Translations under genes and position numbers: made by a program
NCBI GenBank assembly: GCA_914767885.1
Contig: CAJZBQ010000034.1
Coordinates: 124,001 to 188,000 of the forward strand
Source: Blepharisma stoltei
Taxonomy: Eukaryota; Ciliophora; Heterotrichea; Heterotrichida; Blepharismidae
Length of the DNA stretch: 64,000 bases
Reading direction: 5' to 3'
The notes under the pieces: generated by a model
Seen by the model: the letters and a program-made list of their open reading frames with translations, nothing else
Databases searched by the model: none
Told to the model about the DNA's origin: nothing
Shown here: positions 63,947-64,000 of the stretch, in pieces
Layout of the letters: each line of letters starts with the position of its first letter
How positions within the stretch are numbered: position 1 is the stretch's first letter

Positions 63947-64000
63947 ATCTATATAGATCCCCCTTTTTTGATAATAATTTGTGGGGAAAACTCAGATTTT

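Overview
The window looks like germline (micronuclear) DNA of a heterotrich ciliate, most probably Blepharisma. Four things point there. TGA is read as tryptophan inside conserved motifs (Yippee, protein kinase, kelch, papain-type and OSCA families), while TAA and TAG end genes. Introns are 15 or 16 nt. Intergenic DNA is very AT-rich and some genes lie only 14-15 bp apart. Many exons are interrupted by DNA that restores an open frame exactly when removed between short direct repeats (TA, TTA, or target-site duplications of 9-17 bp). With TGA=W, the tiny introns out and the insertions out, almost every gene model below has a length divisible by three.

Layout. 1-16.9 kb: a small hypothetical gene, kinesin-1, a coiled-coil gene, two tandem OSCA/TMEM63-like channels riddled with insertions, a long coiled-coil gene and a small ankyrin gene. 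17-32 kb: Yippee, two paralogous coiled-coil genes sharing an intron position, a 3-hydroxyisobutyryl-CoA hydrolase-like enzyme, several membrane or disordered proteins, a kelch protein, an AGC kinase, and two apparent pseudoenzymes (acid-sphingomyelinase-like and papain-like). 33-48 kb: SEM1/DSS1, PI4-kinase, a DRC12-like coiled coil, a PAP2-C lipid transferase, kinesin-14, and a DUF1015 protein with a CAP domain nested inside it. 48-64 kb: a 1-kb palindromic element, a copine with a RING finger, dynamitin, alpha-carbonic anhydrase, a cytosolic carboxypeptidase, a KIF12-like kinesin, a collagen-like secreted protein with a decayed copy, an RGG/OB-fold protein and an EME1-like subunit.

Inserted elements fall into several groups. 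MITE family 1 has CTCCGTGAG..GAACAAAA termini and TTA/TA flanks. MITE family 2 has CCTTTAAATTG-type termini. There are 250-1220 bp SINE-like retroposons with target-site duplications, some carrying nested MITEs. One foldback element has inverted repeats built of tandem GGCCTATTTTTTTT units. One near-perfect 1-kb palindrome and several short TA-flanked insertions complete the set. The last group fits classic internal eliminated sequences.

Several genes have cytoskeletal or ciliary roles (three kinesins, dynamitin, tubulin-tail carboxypeptidase, DRC12-like), and others concern membrane lipids (PI4K, PAP2-C transferase, sphingomyelinase-like). There is no operon logic: both strands are used and neighbours look independent. 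All calls come from reading the sequence; no database search was possible.
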